From: Leptolyngbyaceae cyanobacterium CSU_1_3
GTDB taxonomy: Bacteria > Cyanobacteriota > Cyanobacteriia > Leptolyngbyales > Leptolyngbyaceae
NCBI GenBank assembly: GCA_012034655.1
Contig: JAAUOZ010000039.1
Coordinates: 1-37,089 of the forward strand
DNA: 37,089 nt
Reading direction: 5' to 3'
Shown here piece by piece: positions 16,912 to 24,986 of this stretch (its first letter is position 1; every line of letters begins with the position of its first letter). A model generated the notes under the pieces. The model searched no databases and had not been told where the DNA came from. It saw nothing but the letters and a program-made list of their open reading frames with translations. Made by a program: the position numbers and the translations under genes.

Positions 16912-18963
16912 ATGAATGTCACGAATGCCAAGCCTGCTGCTCCCCTCTCTGCTAAACAGGAGACTGCGATCGATTCGCCCTATCTCGCTGACCGCAACCC
17001 AAGCTTGTCAGTAGTCGTGACAGAAGATGAAACCGCAGCGCCCTCTAAAGCACCTTTTGTGCCTCCACGTCGTTCAGAGGAGTTGCGATACGACCCGGAT
17101 ACGATCGCCGCCTACTACAGCCAGCGCCCCTTTCGCGCCTGGACACGCGCCTTAGGAATTTTTCTCCCCTTCATCTTTTTTGGGCTGCGTCTCTGGTGGA
17201 ATCGCTTCACTGGAAATGTAGAGGGCGACCAGCAAGGGCAAGCTATTCATTTACGCGAAATGCTGACTCGCCTGGGCCCGGCTTTCATTAAGGTGGGTCA
17301 AGCGTTGTCAACCCGTCCTGATCTAGTTCCGCCCGTCTATCTTGATGAACTGACTAAGCTACAAGACCAGTTGCCCCCGTTTCCCAACGAGATTGCCTTT
17401 CAGTTTATTCAGGAAGAACTGGGCGATCGTCCCGATGTGATCTATGCAGAACTGAGCGAGTTGCCGATCGCTGCTGCTTCTTTGGGTCAGGTTTACAAAG
17501 GCAAACTTAAGACGGGCGAAACGGTTGCTGTCAAAGTTCAGCGCCCCGGACTGGCCCAAAGCATCACACTCGACATGTACATCTTGCGAGGGCTGGCGAA
17601 TTGGGCAATGCAGAACATCAAACGAGTCAAAAGTGACCTGGTAGCCATCACCGATGAACTGGCAACCCGCATTTTTGAAGAAATGGACTACACCCAAGAA
17701 GGACACAACGCCGAGCGCTTTGCCGAACTCTATGGGCATCTCCCAGAAATCTATGTGCCTTGCATCTACTGGCAATATACGGGTCGGCGCGTGCTGACGA
17801 TGGAATGGATCACAGGCACAAAGCTGACCCAGTTAGAGGAGATCAAAGCACAGGGAATCGACGCAACTCATCTAATTGACCTGGGGGTGCAGTGCTCTCT
17901 GCGGCAGTTGCTAGAAAGTGGCTTCTTCCATGCTGATCCCCATCCGGGCAACTTGCTGGCTATGGCAGATGGCAAACTTGCCTATCTAGATTTTGGGATG
18001 ATGAGCGAAATTCAACCATACCAGCGCTACGGACTCATTGAAGCGATCGTTCACCTGGTCAACCGCGACTTTGAAGGATTGGCGAATGACTATGTAAACC
18101 TGGGATTCCTCTCGCCAACCATCGATTTAGCGCCGATCATTCCCGCCCTGAGTGAAGTTTTTAATGATGCCTTGGGGGCCAGCGTTGCCGAAATCAACAT
18201 CAAAAGTATCACCGATAAACTGTCAGGTCTGATGTATGACTATCCGTTTCAGGTTCCGGCGTTCTTTGCTCTGATTATTCGATCGCTCGTCACCCTTGAA
18301 GGAATTGCCATTCGGGTCGATCCTGACTTCAAGGTTCTCAGCAAGGCCTATCCCTACGTAGCCAAGCGCCTGCTCACCGACTCGGCCCCAGAACTTCGGA
18401 GTTCTCTCAGCGACCTGCTGTTTAAAGAGGGCAGTTTCCGGTGGAATCGCCTAGAGAATCTGCTGAAAAATGCCCGCAACAACCAGGACTATAATCTGGA
18501 TTTAGCGATCGATCAGGCAGCCGATTTTCTCTTCTCTGAGCGGGGCGAATTCATTCGGGCCAACCTAGTGAATGAGATCATCAAAGGATTGGATATCCTG
18601 GGTCAGACGGTCTGGCATAACCTCACCTACGGACTGCGAGAGCGGGTTGGCTTGACGGTGGATCGATCCACATTTCCCAATGAAAATCAACAAACCCTCG
18701 ATCACGTCAGACGCATCTGGAACATCTTGAGAGAAACGCGAGGCTTTGACCAAAATAAGCTGTTCGTAATACTTCCCAGGCTCCTAGCGCGACCCGAAAC
18801 TCAGCAGATGGGTCAGCAAGTAGTAGGCGGTTTGGCCCAACGGGTGGCAGTCCGGCTGCTGCGAGAGTTTCTCTTGGCTAGCCAACCTCATCCTAATACG
18901 ACGACCTCCAATGTTCCCCTGACTCCTTCTCGCCCGGCTCTCCCTGCCGCGCGCGGTGACTAA
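16912..18963 (+). CDS. ABC1/UbiB (AarF) family atypical kinase
   Basis: From ATG 16912 the protein has 683 residues; a TTG at 16903 would add three. An unstructured 75-residue N terminus precedes the family-specific KxGQ helix FIKVGQALSTRPDL (residues 125-138). Next are the Ala-rich nucleotide loop AAASLGQVYKG (187-197) and the catalytic Lys208 in TVAVKVQRPG. The remaining kinase motifs are EEMDYTQEGHNAERF, the catalytic loop FFHADPHPGNL and the metal motif LDFGMM. ABC1 kinases support prenylquinone metabolism; cyanobacterial and plastid members affect plastoquinone and tocopherol. The C-terminal region after residue 480 is helical and family-typical. It faces recN divergently and converges on the gene at 19039. 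Confidence 0.93.
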   Translation: MNVTNAKPAAPLSAKQETAIDSPYLADRNPSLSVVVTEDETAAPSKAPFVPPRRSEELRYDPDTIAAYYSQRPFRAWTRALGIFLPFIFFGLRLWWNRFTGNVEGDQQGQAIHLREMLTRLGPAFIKVGQALSTRPDLVPPVYLDELTKLQDQLPPFPNEIAFQFIQEELGDRPDVIYAELSELPIAAASLGQVYKGKLKTGETVAVKVQRPGLAQSITLDMYILRGLANWAMQNIKRVKSDLVAITDELATRIFEEMDYTQEGHNAERFAELYGHLPEIYVPCIYWQYTGRRVLTMEWITGTKLTQLEEIKAQGIDATHLIDLGVQCSLRQLLESGFFHADPHPGNLLAMADGKLAYLDFGMMSEIQPYQRYGLIEAIVHLVNRDFEGLANDYVNLGFLSPTIDLAPIIPALSEVFNDALGASVAEINIKSITDKLSGLMYDYPFQVPAFFALIIRSLVTLEGIAIRVDPDFKVLSKAYPYVAKRLLTDSAPELRSSLSDLLFKEGSFRWNRLENLLKNARNNQDYNLDLAIDQAADFLFSERGEFIRANLVNEIIKGLDILGQTVWHNLTYGLRERVGLTVDRSTFPNENQQTLDHVRRIWNILRETRGFDQNKLFVILPRLLARPETQQMGQQVVGGLAQRVAVRLLREFLLASQPHPNTTTSNVPLTPSRPALPAARGD

Positions 18964-18986
18964 TCATCGGGTAGGTGCGGTTGAAC

Positions 18987-19031
18987 GCTAATTAATTGGG
19001 AGGGTGCAAGCTCCCTCTCAGTTAGTTACAG
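18987..19031. terminator. Hairpin between convergent genes
   Basis: An imperfect inverted repeat centred on GGGAG ... CTCCC (loop about 19006-19010) with flanks CTAATTAATT and TTAGTTA. It sits between the stop of the ABC1 kinase gene and the stop of the leftward gene at 19039, where a shared bidirectional terminator is expected. No long T-run. Confidence 0.55.
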
Positions 19032-19038
19032 GCTCAAT

Positions 19039-19497
19039 TCAAGGGTTTAGAGGCTCACCCCGCTCGTCCCTTTTGTTTCTATAGGTGTCTTTTTCTCGCT
19101 TCAAGTCTTCTTCGAGAGCTTGGATCTGCTCTCGGCGAGCTTCTAGCTCTAGGGCGCGACGATTGAGTTCTTGACTTTGAAGCGTAAGAGACTGCCGCCA
19201 CTGCTCTGCGCGCTCTGTCTCCTGTTGCAGAAATGCGGGACTCACACCATTAAGCAGGTATTGTTGAATAATCTCTAAAACCCAATCTTTAGCATCTTGA
19301 ATATTAAGAATCTGATGAGTGCCAGAAATCTCCACTAGCACCAGCATATTTTCGTTGTAGACGTTGGCTTCTGAAGACAGGACAACTTCTTTGTCTGTAT
19401 TGACTGCCCAGACATTTTCAGATCTCTGAGATGCTAGCAAGCGAAGGCCTGCTTTACCGAGATAGCCTTTTTTTTGAACTTGAGCCAAGTGCAGCAT
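19039..19497 (-). CDS. Conserved hypothetical protein with C-terminal coiled coil
   Basis: 152 residues from ATG 19497. The N-terminal half (MLHLAQVQKKGYLGKAGLRL then LASQRSENVWAVNTDKEVV) looks like a small beta-rich domain; NMLVLVEISGTHQILNIQDA is its hydrophobic core. The C-terminal half, residues about 90-145, is a long charged coiled coil (LNRRALELEARREQIQALEE). I do not recognise a named family with certainty, but the composition and codon pattern are those of a real gene. It lies downstream of valS in the same direction, 314 bases away. Function unknown. Confidence 0.7.
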   Translation of the reverse strand: MLHLAQVQKKGYLGKAGLRLLASQRSENVWAVNTDKEVVLSSEANVYNENMLVLVEISGTHQILNIQDAKDWVLEIIQQYLLNGVSPAFLQQETERAEQWRQSLTLQSQELNRRALELEARREQIQALEEDLKREKDTYRNKRDERGEPLNP

Positions 19498-19503
19498 TGT
19501 CAA

Positions 19504-19810
19504 TTCTCTCTACTTGTCTCTGTTGGGAAGCACGATAAGAGTAGTTTCTGCACATTCGCAACTGGATGTCAACCAGAAGTTGACCAATTGTTAAGCTGTC
19601 TAGAGGGAGTCTCTGCTCAGCGACAGAAAGCGCAATCACAATCAACACCATATCCTTCTGAAATTCTGTTCGATAACCCGTGAGAGTACTGTAATCTGAC
19701 GCGGTTGAATCGATCGACCCTGGGAGATCAGTACTTGCCCGGAACATCCCTGATTTTGCCAGTCTCAGGAACCACGATCGCTGCCGTGGCTCCCTGTAAT
19801 TGAATCGATC
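19504..19810. other. Spacer between valS and the coiled-coil gene
   Basis: About 300 bases without a credible gene; a 97-codon open frame on the minus strand (19454-19747) has no coding character. A hairpin with arms 19768-19776 and 19785-19793 (GGAACCACG / CGTGGCTCC) follows the valS stop and could end its transcript, though no T-run is visible. Confidence 0.45.
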
Positions 19811-22800
19811 CTAAAGTCGATCGAGTTTACCTTTGAGGATTTCCGCTTGTTTTTCGGCTTCTGCCAGCGCCTCGCGCGCCGCCTGAACGACCTCAGCAGG
19901 GGCTTTGTCTACGAATTTAGAATTGCTCAAGCGCCCAGACAAAGCCTGAATTTCATCGTCTACTTTTTTCAGGTCTCTCTCAGTTTTTGCTCGCAGCGCC
20001 TCTAAATCTACTAATCCCGCTAGAGGAATCGCAACCTTGACCGTGCCGACAACACCGACGATCGTCTGTTCTGACGGCTCCTCCTCAGCAGCCAATTTGG
20101 CAACCTCGATCGCTGGCAGAGATCGGTCTGGTTGCGAAGTGCCTACTACTTCTGTTTTGAGGTGCTGAATCTGACTGCTCAGGCGTTGGCGATCGAGGGG
20201 GCTGAGCAAATTCTGGCGGGTAAACCAGACGCTATAGCCGATGCCGACTAGCTCTAAGAAGGTGGGCAGAAGCGGAATTTCATGGATTCCGTGCAGGATG
20301 CCACTGAGAATTTTTAGGGTGAGGAGGGTGAGGAGGATCAAGCCGATCGTCGTCAAAACGCGCTGGTGTCGCTTTAAAAAGCTGCCCACTGTGTTGACGA
20401 TCGTCGTTTCGGAGGTGGTATCGACCCAGCTAGGGGCGATCGTGGGCTGATTTACCGTCAGCGTTTTCACCTTAGCCAAATCTTGGATGTAAGACTGCCC
20501 CGCGATCAAAATCTGCTCTTCTTGCTGGCTCTCGGTGTGCAAAATCGCATCGATTTTAGCGCCGGGTTTGATGTCTGCCTCGGCTCGCAGGTTGCGAAGA
20601 GTGCGAATTGTGCCAATCAGCAAGTCAAACTGTTGCTCTAGCGCAGGACTGATGAAGGTGGGATCAGGCAAGGGATAGGTTTGCAGGGCAAGTACCTGGC
20701 CGGAGGCTTCATCTTTTTGGGTCAGAGTGTGCCAAATTTCTTCGGTGATGTGAGGCATGAAGGGATGAAGCAGCGTCAAAATTCCTTCTAGAACCTGAGC
20801 GATCGTTTGCTGGGCCGTGCGCCGAGAGACCAGATTGTCACTTTGGAATCGAGGCTTCACCAGTTCAATATACCAATCGCAAAAATCGCCCCAGATAAAT
20901 TCGTACAGCGTCTTGGCCGACTCGCCCAGACCATAGTGGTTGATCGAGTCGCGCAGTTGCTGAGTGACCTGGTAGAAGCGAGATAAAATCCAGCGATCGC
21001 TCAGTTCCAATTTATCCGGGTCAGGAAAGCCCAACTGCTCTGGGGTGTTGCCGTCCAAATTCATCAGCACAAATCGCGAGGCGTTCCACAATTTATTGGT
21101 GAAGTTACGCGACGCTTCGACTGACGCTGACTCATCGGTTTTGCGGTTATATTCTAATCGGATGTCTTGCCCCGCTCCGGTGACTTCTCGAATCAGCGTG
21201 TAGCGGAGGGCATCCGTCCCATATTTATCGATCAAAATCAGGGGATCGATGCCGTTGTTGGCAGATTTGGACATCTTTTTGTTATTTTCATCCCGCACCA
21301 GCCCGTGGATATAAATCGTCTGGAAGGGAATCTTGTCTGTGAAGTGCTTGCCCATCATCGTCATCCGCGCCACCCAGAAGAAAATGATGTCAAAGCCTGT
21401 CACCAGCGTAGTGGTAGGGTAGTAGCGTTCTAGATCGATCGTCTCACTGGGCCAGCCCAGCGTAGAAAAGGGCCACAAGCCCGCAGAAAACCAGGTATCT
21501 AACACATCAGGATCTTGCTCTAGCCGGACGGTCTCACCAAATAGAGCGATCGCTTTTTCTTTTGCCTCCGCTTCGTCTCGCCCCACCATAAATGGCGTTT
21601 CGTCGGTGATGATACCACCCGTTTCGCTGACTGCATACCACGCCGGAATTTGATGCCCCCACCACAGTTGGCGAGAAATGCACCAGTCCTTGAGGCTGAC
21701 GAGCCAGTCTCGATATACCTTTGTCCAGCGATCGGGCACAAAGCGGGGCGAACTTTCTTGGTCTAGGTCTGCCAAGGCACGCTCTGCGAGGGGTCGAATT
21801 TTGACAAACCACTGGGTCGAGAGCAACGGTTCTATGGGCACTTTGCCGCGATCGCTGTAGGGAACCGTATGCTTGTAGTCTTCGATCTTGACCAAAATTC
21901 CTTCTGCTTCGAGCCGCTTGACCACATTTTTGCGGGCCACGAACCGATCCTGCCCCTGAAACTCTCCGGCGTTGTCATTCAAAGTGCCGTCTTTGTTCAT
22001 GATGTTGATGAAGGGCAGATCGTGACGCTTGCCCATCTCAAAATCGTTGGGATCGTGAGCCGGTGTCACTTTGACGCAGCCCGTCCCAAAGTTGGGATCA
22101 ACCAACGCATCGCCAATGATCGGAATTTCTCGATAGACCAACGGCAAGATCAGCGTTTGACCAATCAAGTGTTTGTAGCGATCGTCCCCAGGGTTTACCG
22201 CCACTGCCGTATCGCCTAACATCGTCTCTGGTCGGGTGGTTGCCACTTCTACGTAGCCATCTCCCTCTAGCAAGGGATAGCGAAAATGCCAGAGATGCCC
22301 GTTCACTTCCTGGCTTTCAACTTCCAGATCCGACACCGCCGACTGGCTCTTCGGACACCAATTGACCAAATATTTGCCGCGATAAATTAGCCCTTCGCCG
22401 TAGAGTCTGGTAAACGCTTCGAGCACTGCTTCTGACAGCCCTTCATCCATCGTGAAGCGTTCCCGCGACCAATCGACGGAGACCCCAAGCCGCCGCAGTT
22501 GGTTCACGATCGTTCCACCCGATTCGGCTCTCCATTGCCAAGCGCGATCGAGGTAGTCTTCGCGCCCCAAGTCGTAACGAGTCTTGCCCTCCGCATTCAA
22601 CTGCTTTTCTAAAATCGTACTGACTCCAATGCTGGCGTGATCAGTTCCAGGCAGCCAAAGGGTATTGTGTCCAATCATGCGGTGATAACGCACCAGCACG
22701 TCGATTAGCGACATCTCAAAGGCGTGACCCATATGCAGACTGCCCGTGACATTGGGAGGCGGAATCACGACGCAGTAAGGCTCACCCGGCGCATTGGGAT

Positions 22801-22900
22801 CAGCTTTGAAGACGTGATGTTTTTCCCAAAACGCCTGCCACTTGGCTTCTGCGGTGGAGGGATCGTATTGGCTAGACAGGCTGGGAGGAGTTGCAGTCAT
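19811..22900 (-). CDS. valS: Valyl-tRNA synthetase with CAAD membrane domain
   Basis: Class I synthetase charging tRNA-Val, 1029 residues from ATG 22900. A GTG at 22942 would add 14 residues but lies in the end of an apparent mobile-element relic, so I prefer the ATG. The HIGH motif is HMGH at residues 56-59 ([13 protein letters not shown]) and the KMSKS motif reads [12 protein letters not shown]. Between the anticodon-binding domain and the C-terminal coiled coil ([20 protein letters not shown]) sits an insertion at about residues 817-920. It has two hydrophobic helices, [20 protein letters not shown] and [15 protein letters not shown], ending [10 protein letters not shown]. This is the CAAD domain, known in cyanobacterial Val, Ile, Leu and Glu synthetases, which anchors the enzyme to thylakoid membranes. 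Usual bacterial ValRS has about 880-950 residues. Confidence 0.96.
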   Translation of the reverse strand: MTATPPSLSSQYDPSTAEAKWQAFWEKHHVFKADPNAPGEPYCVVIPPPNVTGSLHMGHAFEMSLIDVLVRYHRMIGHNTLWLPGTDHASIGVSTILEKQLNAEGKTRYDLGREDYLDRAWQWRAESGGTIVNQLRRLGVSVDWSRERFTMDEGLSEAVLEAFTRLYGEGLIYRGKYLVNWCPKSQSAVSDLEVESQEVNGHLWHFRYPLLEGDGYVEVATTRPETMLGDTAVAVNPGDDRYKHLIGQTLILPLVYREIPIIGDALVDPNFGTGCVKVTPAHDPNDFEMGKRHDLPFINIMNKDGTLNDNAGEFQGQDRFVARKNVVKRLEAEGILVKIEDYKHTVPYSDRGKVPIEPLLSTQWFVKIRPLAERALADLDQESSPRFVPDRWTKVYRDWLVSLKDWCISRQLWWGHQIPAWYAVSETGGIITDETPFMVGRDEAEAKEKAIALFGETVRLEQDPDVLDTWFSAGLWPFSTLGWPSETIDLERYYPTTTLVTGFDIIFFWVARMTMMGKHFTDKIPFQTIYIHGLVRDENNKKMSKSANNGIDPLILIDKYGTDALRYTLIREVTGAGQDIRLEYNRKTDESASVEASRNFTNKLWNASRFVLMNLDGNTPEQLGFPDPDKLELSDRWILSRFYQVTQQLRDSINHYGLGESAKTLYEFIWGDFCDWYIELVKPRFQSDNLVSRRTAQQTIAQVLEGILTLLHPFMPHITEEIWHTLTQKDEASGQVLALQTYPLPDPTFISPALEQQFDLLIGTIRTLRNLRAEADIKPGAKIDAILHTESQQEEQILIAGQSYIQDLAKVKTLTVNQPTIAPSWVDTTSETTIVNTVGSFLKRHQRVLTTIGLILLTLLTLKILSGILHGIHEIPLLPTFLELVGIGYSVWFTRQNLLSPLDRQRLSSQIQHLKTEVVGTSQPDRSLPAIEVAKLAAEEEPSEQTIVGVVGTVKVAIPLAGLVDLEALRAKTERDLKKVDDEIQALSGRLSNSKFVDKAPAEVVQAAREALAEAEKQAEILKGKLDRL

Positions 22901-22934
22901 GGAAGGACAGGGGCGGTTGTGCTTATTTAGCCAT

Positions 22935-23110
22935 GTTGACACCCCTCGACCCGAAGGTACGAGGATTCTTGGCTCTACGAATGACCTTAAAATTCACTAT
23001 CCTCGCGGCAATGCCTAAACCTTTCAACCGTGCTACGGCACTAAATTGATGAGCTTAGCTTAGTGAACCCCAGAGAGTCTATCTCCCCAAGCGTACTAGG
23101 ATACAAGCCT
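22935..23110 (-). mobile_element. Probable right-end relic of an IS200/IS605 (TnpB) element
   Basis: Read on the minus strand, this region carries a GTGCCGTAGCAC hairpin, then a conserved-looking stretch with GGTTTAGGCATTGCCGCGAG. It ends with AAGAATCCTCG, a hairpin (arms CCTCG 22944-22948 and CGAGG 22960-22964 on the plus strand) and the final word GTCAAC at 22935-22940. A GAATCC-hairpin-GTCAA ending is what I know from right ends of cyanobacterial tnpB elements, where it is also the 3' end of the omega RNA. No tnpA or tnpB reading frame remains. valS begins 35 bases beyond the end. The identification is by remembered pattern, not by search. Confidence 0.45.
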
Positions 23111-23314
23111 AGTGTTCGGGCGTGCCCCGCCCTACATTTTCTAACTCCAAAATATTTTAGGTCTCTGGTGGTGGGATTTGATTGATTGAATCCCTGGCTG
23201 TTTTAAGAGTTTTCGCCGCTCTTTGCTCAACAGATTTACGCCTGAAAGTGTGCCTTGCAACCGTTTCACGATGGCGAAGGAGTTTAACCTTAGCCATTCA
23301 ATCGTATCTCATGG

Positions 23315-23352
23315 CCGTGCTAGAAGCACGGGGCTTTAGACCCATTTTTTTT
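23315..23352 (+). terminator. Double hairpin with T-run, possibly a second IS605-type end
   Basis: CCGTGC 23315-23320 pairs with GCACGG 23326-23331. GGG...CCC directly after it (about 23331-23343) forms a second small stem, and nine T residues follow at 23345-23352 and beyond. It has the form of an intrinsic terminator on the plus strand, but no plus-strand gene ends here. The word GCACGGGGCTTTAGACCC resembles right ends of IS200/IS605 elements in cyanobacteria. A relic of an element or its guide RNA is one explanation. Confidence 0.45.
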
Positions 23353-23363
23353 TCTGATAAATG

Positions 23364-23669
23364 TCAAGTCGGGAAAGAAGTGCCGCTGAGAATATCGATC
23401 GCCTGATCTCCTGAGATCAGCCGCTTGAGAACAACTTGCCCGATCGCATTGTTGGGGGTCGCAGTTGCTGCCATCGAAGTAGGCTTCACTTCGACCATCA
23501 GCACTGCCTCTTCAACGCGATAGAGCCAAAGTTTTTCGTTGTTTTCCCAGATGCAGACGGTCATTTGTTCGATTTGGGGTTTGCGTCTCCAAGCGACTTC
23601 ATTCCAGAGTCCGCCCAGTTCCCAGACGCGACCGACTTCCCACCCCTCGGAAAGGAAAAAATACTTCAT
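23364..23669 (-). CDS. Conserved hypothetical cyanobacterial protein
   Basis: 101 residues, ATG 23669. It opens MKYFFLSEGWEVGRVWELGG and continues LWNEVAWRRKPQIEQMTVCI, then VEEAVLMVEVKP. The Trp-rich N-terminal half and the even spread of conserved-looking aromatic and charged residues suggest a compact folded domain; I have a sense of similar short proteins in other cyanobacteria but no family name. No signal peptide or membrane segment. It stands alone, flanked by the mobile-element relics and the BI-1 family gene. Function unknown. Confidence 0.7.
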   Translation of the reverse strand: MKYFFLSEGWEVGRVWELGGLWNEVAWRRKPQIEQMTVCIWENNEKLWLYRVEEAVLMVEVKPTSMAATATPNNAIGQVVLKRLISGDQAIDILSGTSFPT

Positions 23670-23988
23670 GCAGATTGGGCATCAACAAGCTTGTAATTCG
23701 CTGTCTACCATACCTTGAAATGCCGAATCTGCCAGCAGATTGCACAGATTCTTGTAAGGAGTTAGCTGACGGCAGCAATTTTGTGAAGAATTTGTGAAGC
23801 AGCGATTTAAATCTCAGCCCCCAGAATGATATTCAGTCGCGGGTCAAAAATCGGGAAACACCCTCCCCAACTTTTGGGTGAATTGGGATGGGTTGAGTGA
23901 TTGACCTCAGCAATCACTCAACAATAAAAAAAAGAGACGCGATCGCTCACGTCTCCCTCATTGGGTTATCTAACCGTTGTGCAAAGGC
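23670..23988. other. Spacer with strong terminator signals
   Basis: No coding sequence. The left part is the leader of the small protein gene (leftward). The right part, 23892-23955, holds two stacked hairpins that end the BI-1 gene transcript. Confidence 0.5.
23924..23955 (-). terminator. Intrinsic terminator of the BI-1 family gene
   Basis: On the minus strand GAGACG pairs with CGTCTC (plus-strand arms 23950-23955 and 23934-23939) around a loop containing GCGATCG, followed by eight T residues (plus-strand A-run 23926-23933). It lies 34 bases after the stop codon. A second perfect 11-bp inverted repeat, GTTGAGTGATT 23892-23902 with AATCACTCAAC 23912-23922, lies just beyond it. Confidence 0.85.
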
Positions 23989-24715
23989 TTAATCGCGACC
24001 GTTAATCGCAATCAGCAATCGAAGAATGAACACAAACAAGTTGATGTAGGTCAAATACATGGACAATGCAGCCGGTAGGGATTGATCATCACTGTAAGTG
24101 CGCGGCAGAATGAAAAAGTCAACGACCGCAGACCCCACAAAAAGCAGAACGCCGATCGCTGAGATTGCCACCTCAAGGAACCCTGGCGTATAGATTCCAA
24201 AACCGAAAGTAGCAACTGACCCACCAGCACAACACACAGTGCAATGATGCCAAGTTGAATCGTTTTGCTCAACGCCATGCCGTCTTGCTCAGACAAATTG
24301 GAGCCGATCGGTTTAGCCGCAATAAAGGTAATCCCACAGCCCAATGCCGCAAACCCAACCCCAGCAATGCCAACGCCCGATGTTTGCAAAGCCAAAAAGA
24401 CCAACCCACTCAGGGTATATCCCGACAGCAAACTGTAGGTTGCCAGCAGAGGCAGCGCCACGCTGTTATTACCTTTTTCGGCTACGCTAGAAGCCACAAA
24501 AACAGAATTAATTCGAGAACGATTGCCCCAAAAAAGGTGGGCATAAAAATCTGTGGATTGCTAGCGATTACGGTCAGACCGCCGTAGGTTCCCAGTGCAG
24601 TAAGCATCAGACCGCCACCCAACCAGGGTAGGGCATTGGCGATCACATTAGGCCCAATCAGCGCTTGCCCTTTAGCATCGCGAATTGCTTGACGGAAATT
24701 ACTGGTATTGCTCAT
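23989..24715 (-). CDS. Bax inhibitor-1 / YccA family membrane protein, two frameshifts
   Basis: Three frames join into one ~241-residue protein with about seven hydrophobic helices. Frame 1 (24715 to about 24500): MSNTSNFRQAIRDAKGQALI, then LGTYGGLTVIAS. Frame 2 (to about 24200): VAEKGNNSVALPLLATYSLL, then SGYTLSGLVFLAL and GCGITFIAAKPIG. Frame 3 (to 23989): LEVAISAIGVLLFVGSAVVD and LTYINLFVFILRLL, ending INGRD. The first shift is at a five-A run on the plus strand, 24498-24502; the second at AAAA 24199-24202. Adding one base at each gives LELILFFVASSVAEKGN and LLLSVFGIYTPGFLEVAI. TMBIM/BI-1 proteins form pH-sensitive calcium leak channels in the bacterial members studied; the role in cyanobacteria is unclear. 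A strong terminator follows. Confidence 0.87.
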
Positions 24716-24986
24716 GGTTGCCGATAAATCGTGTTTGTTACTCTTCTATTTTCCGTCGATTTTCGAGAATCGGCCAGGAAATCCGGAGAAACTCAAGGTT
24801 TTAGCGAGCTTCTAAGCATGATTTTTCACCCCCTCGATCGCAGGCGCAGATCCCCACCCATTCCTCATCCCTTAGTCAACTGAATATTTTTCGCCTTCAG
24901 TTTTGCTTTACAATCTTGTTGGCAATTTCTGGAATTTCACCTCGACAAATTCCCCTCTTCCAGCCCTTCATCCCCTCGGAACCCTT

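Noticed and set aside
19454..19747. 97-codon minus-strand open frame between valS and the coiled-coil gene
   Set aside because: Overlaps the start of a better gene in another frame and has no recognisable or conserved-looking segment.
22901..22942. GTG 22942 as the start of valS
   Set aside because: It lies at the end of the mobile-element relic, and the extra 14 residues are not typical of ValRS N termini; ATG 22900 is preferred.
23182..23406. 74-codon plus-strand frame as a TnpB fragment
   Set aside because: No RuvC or zinc-finger motif is recognisable; only the terminal hairpin resembles an element end.
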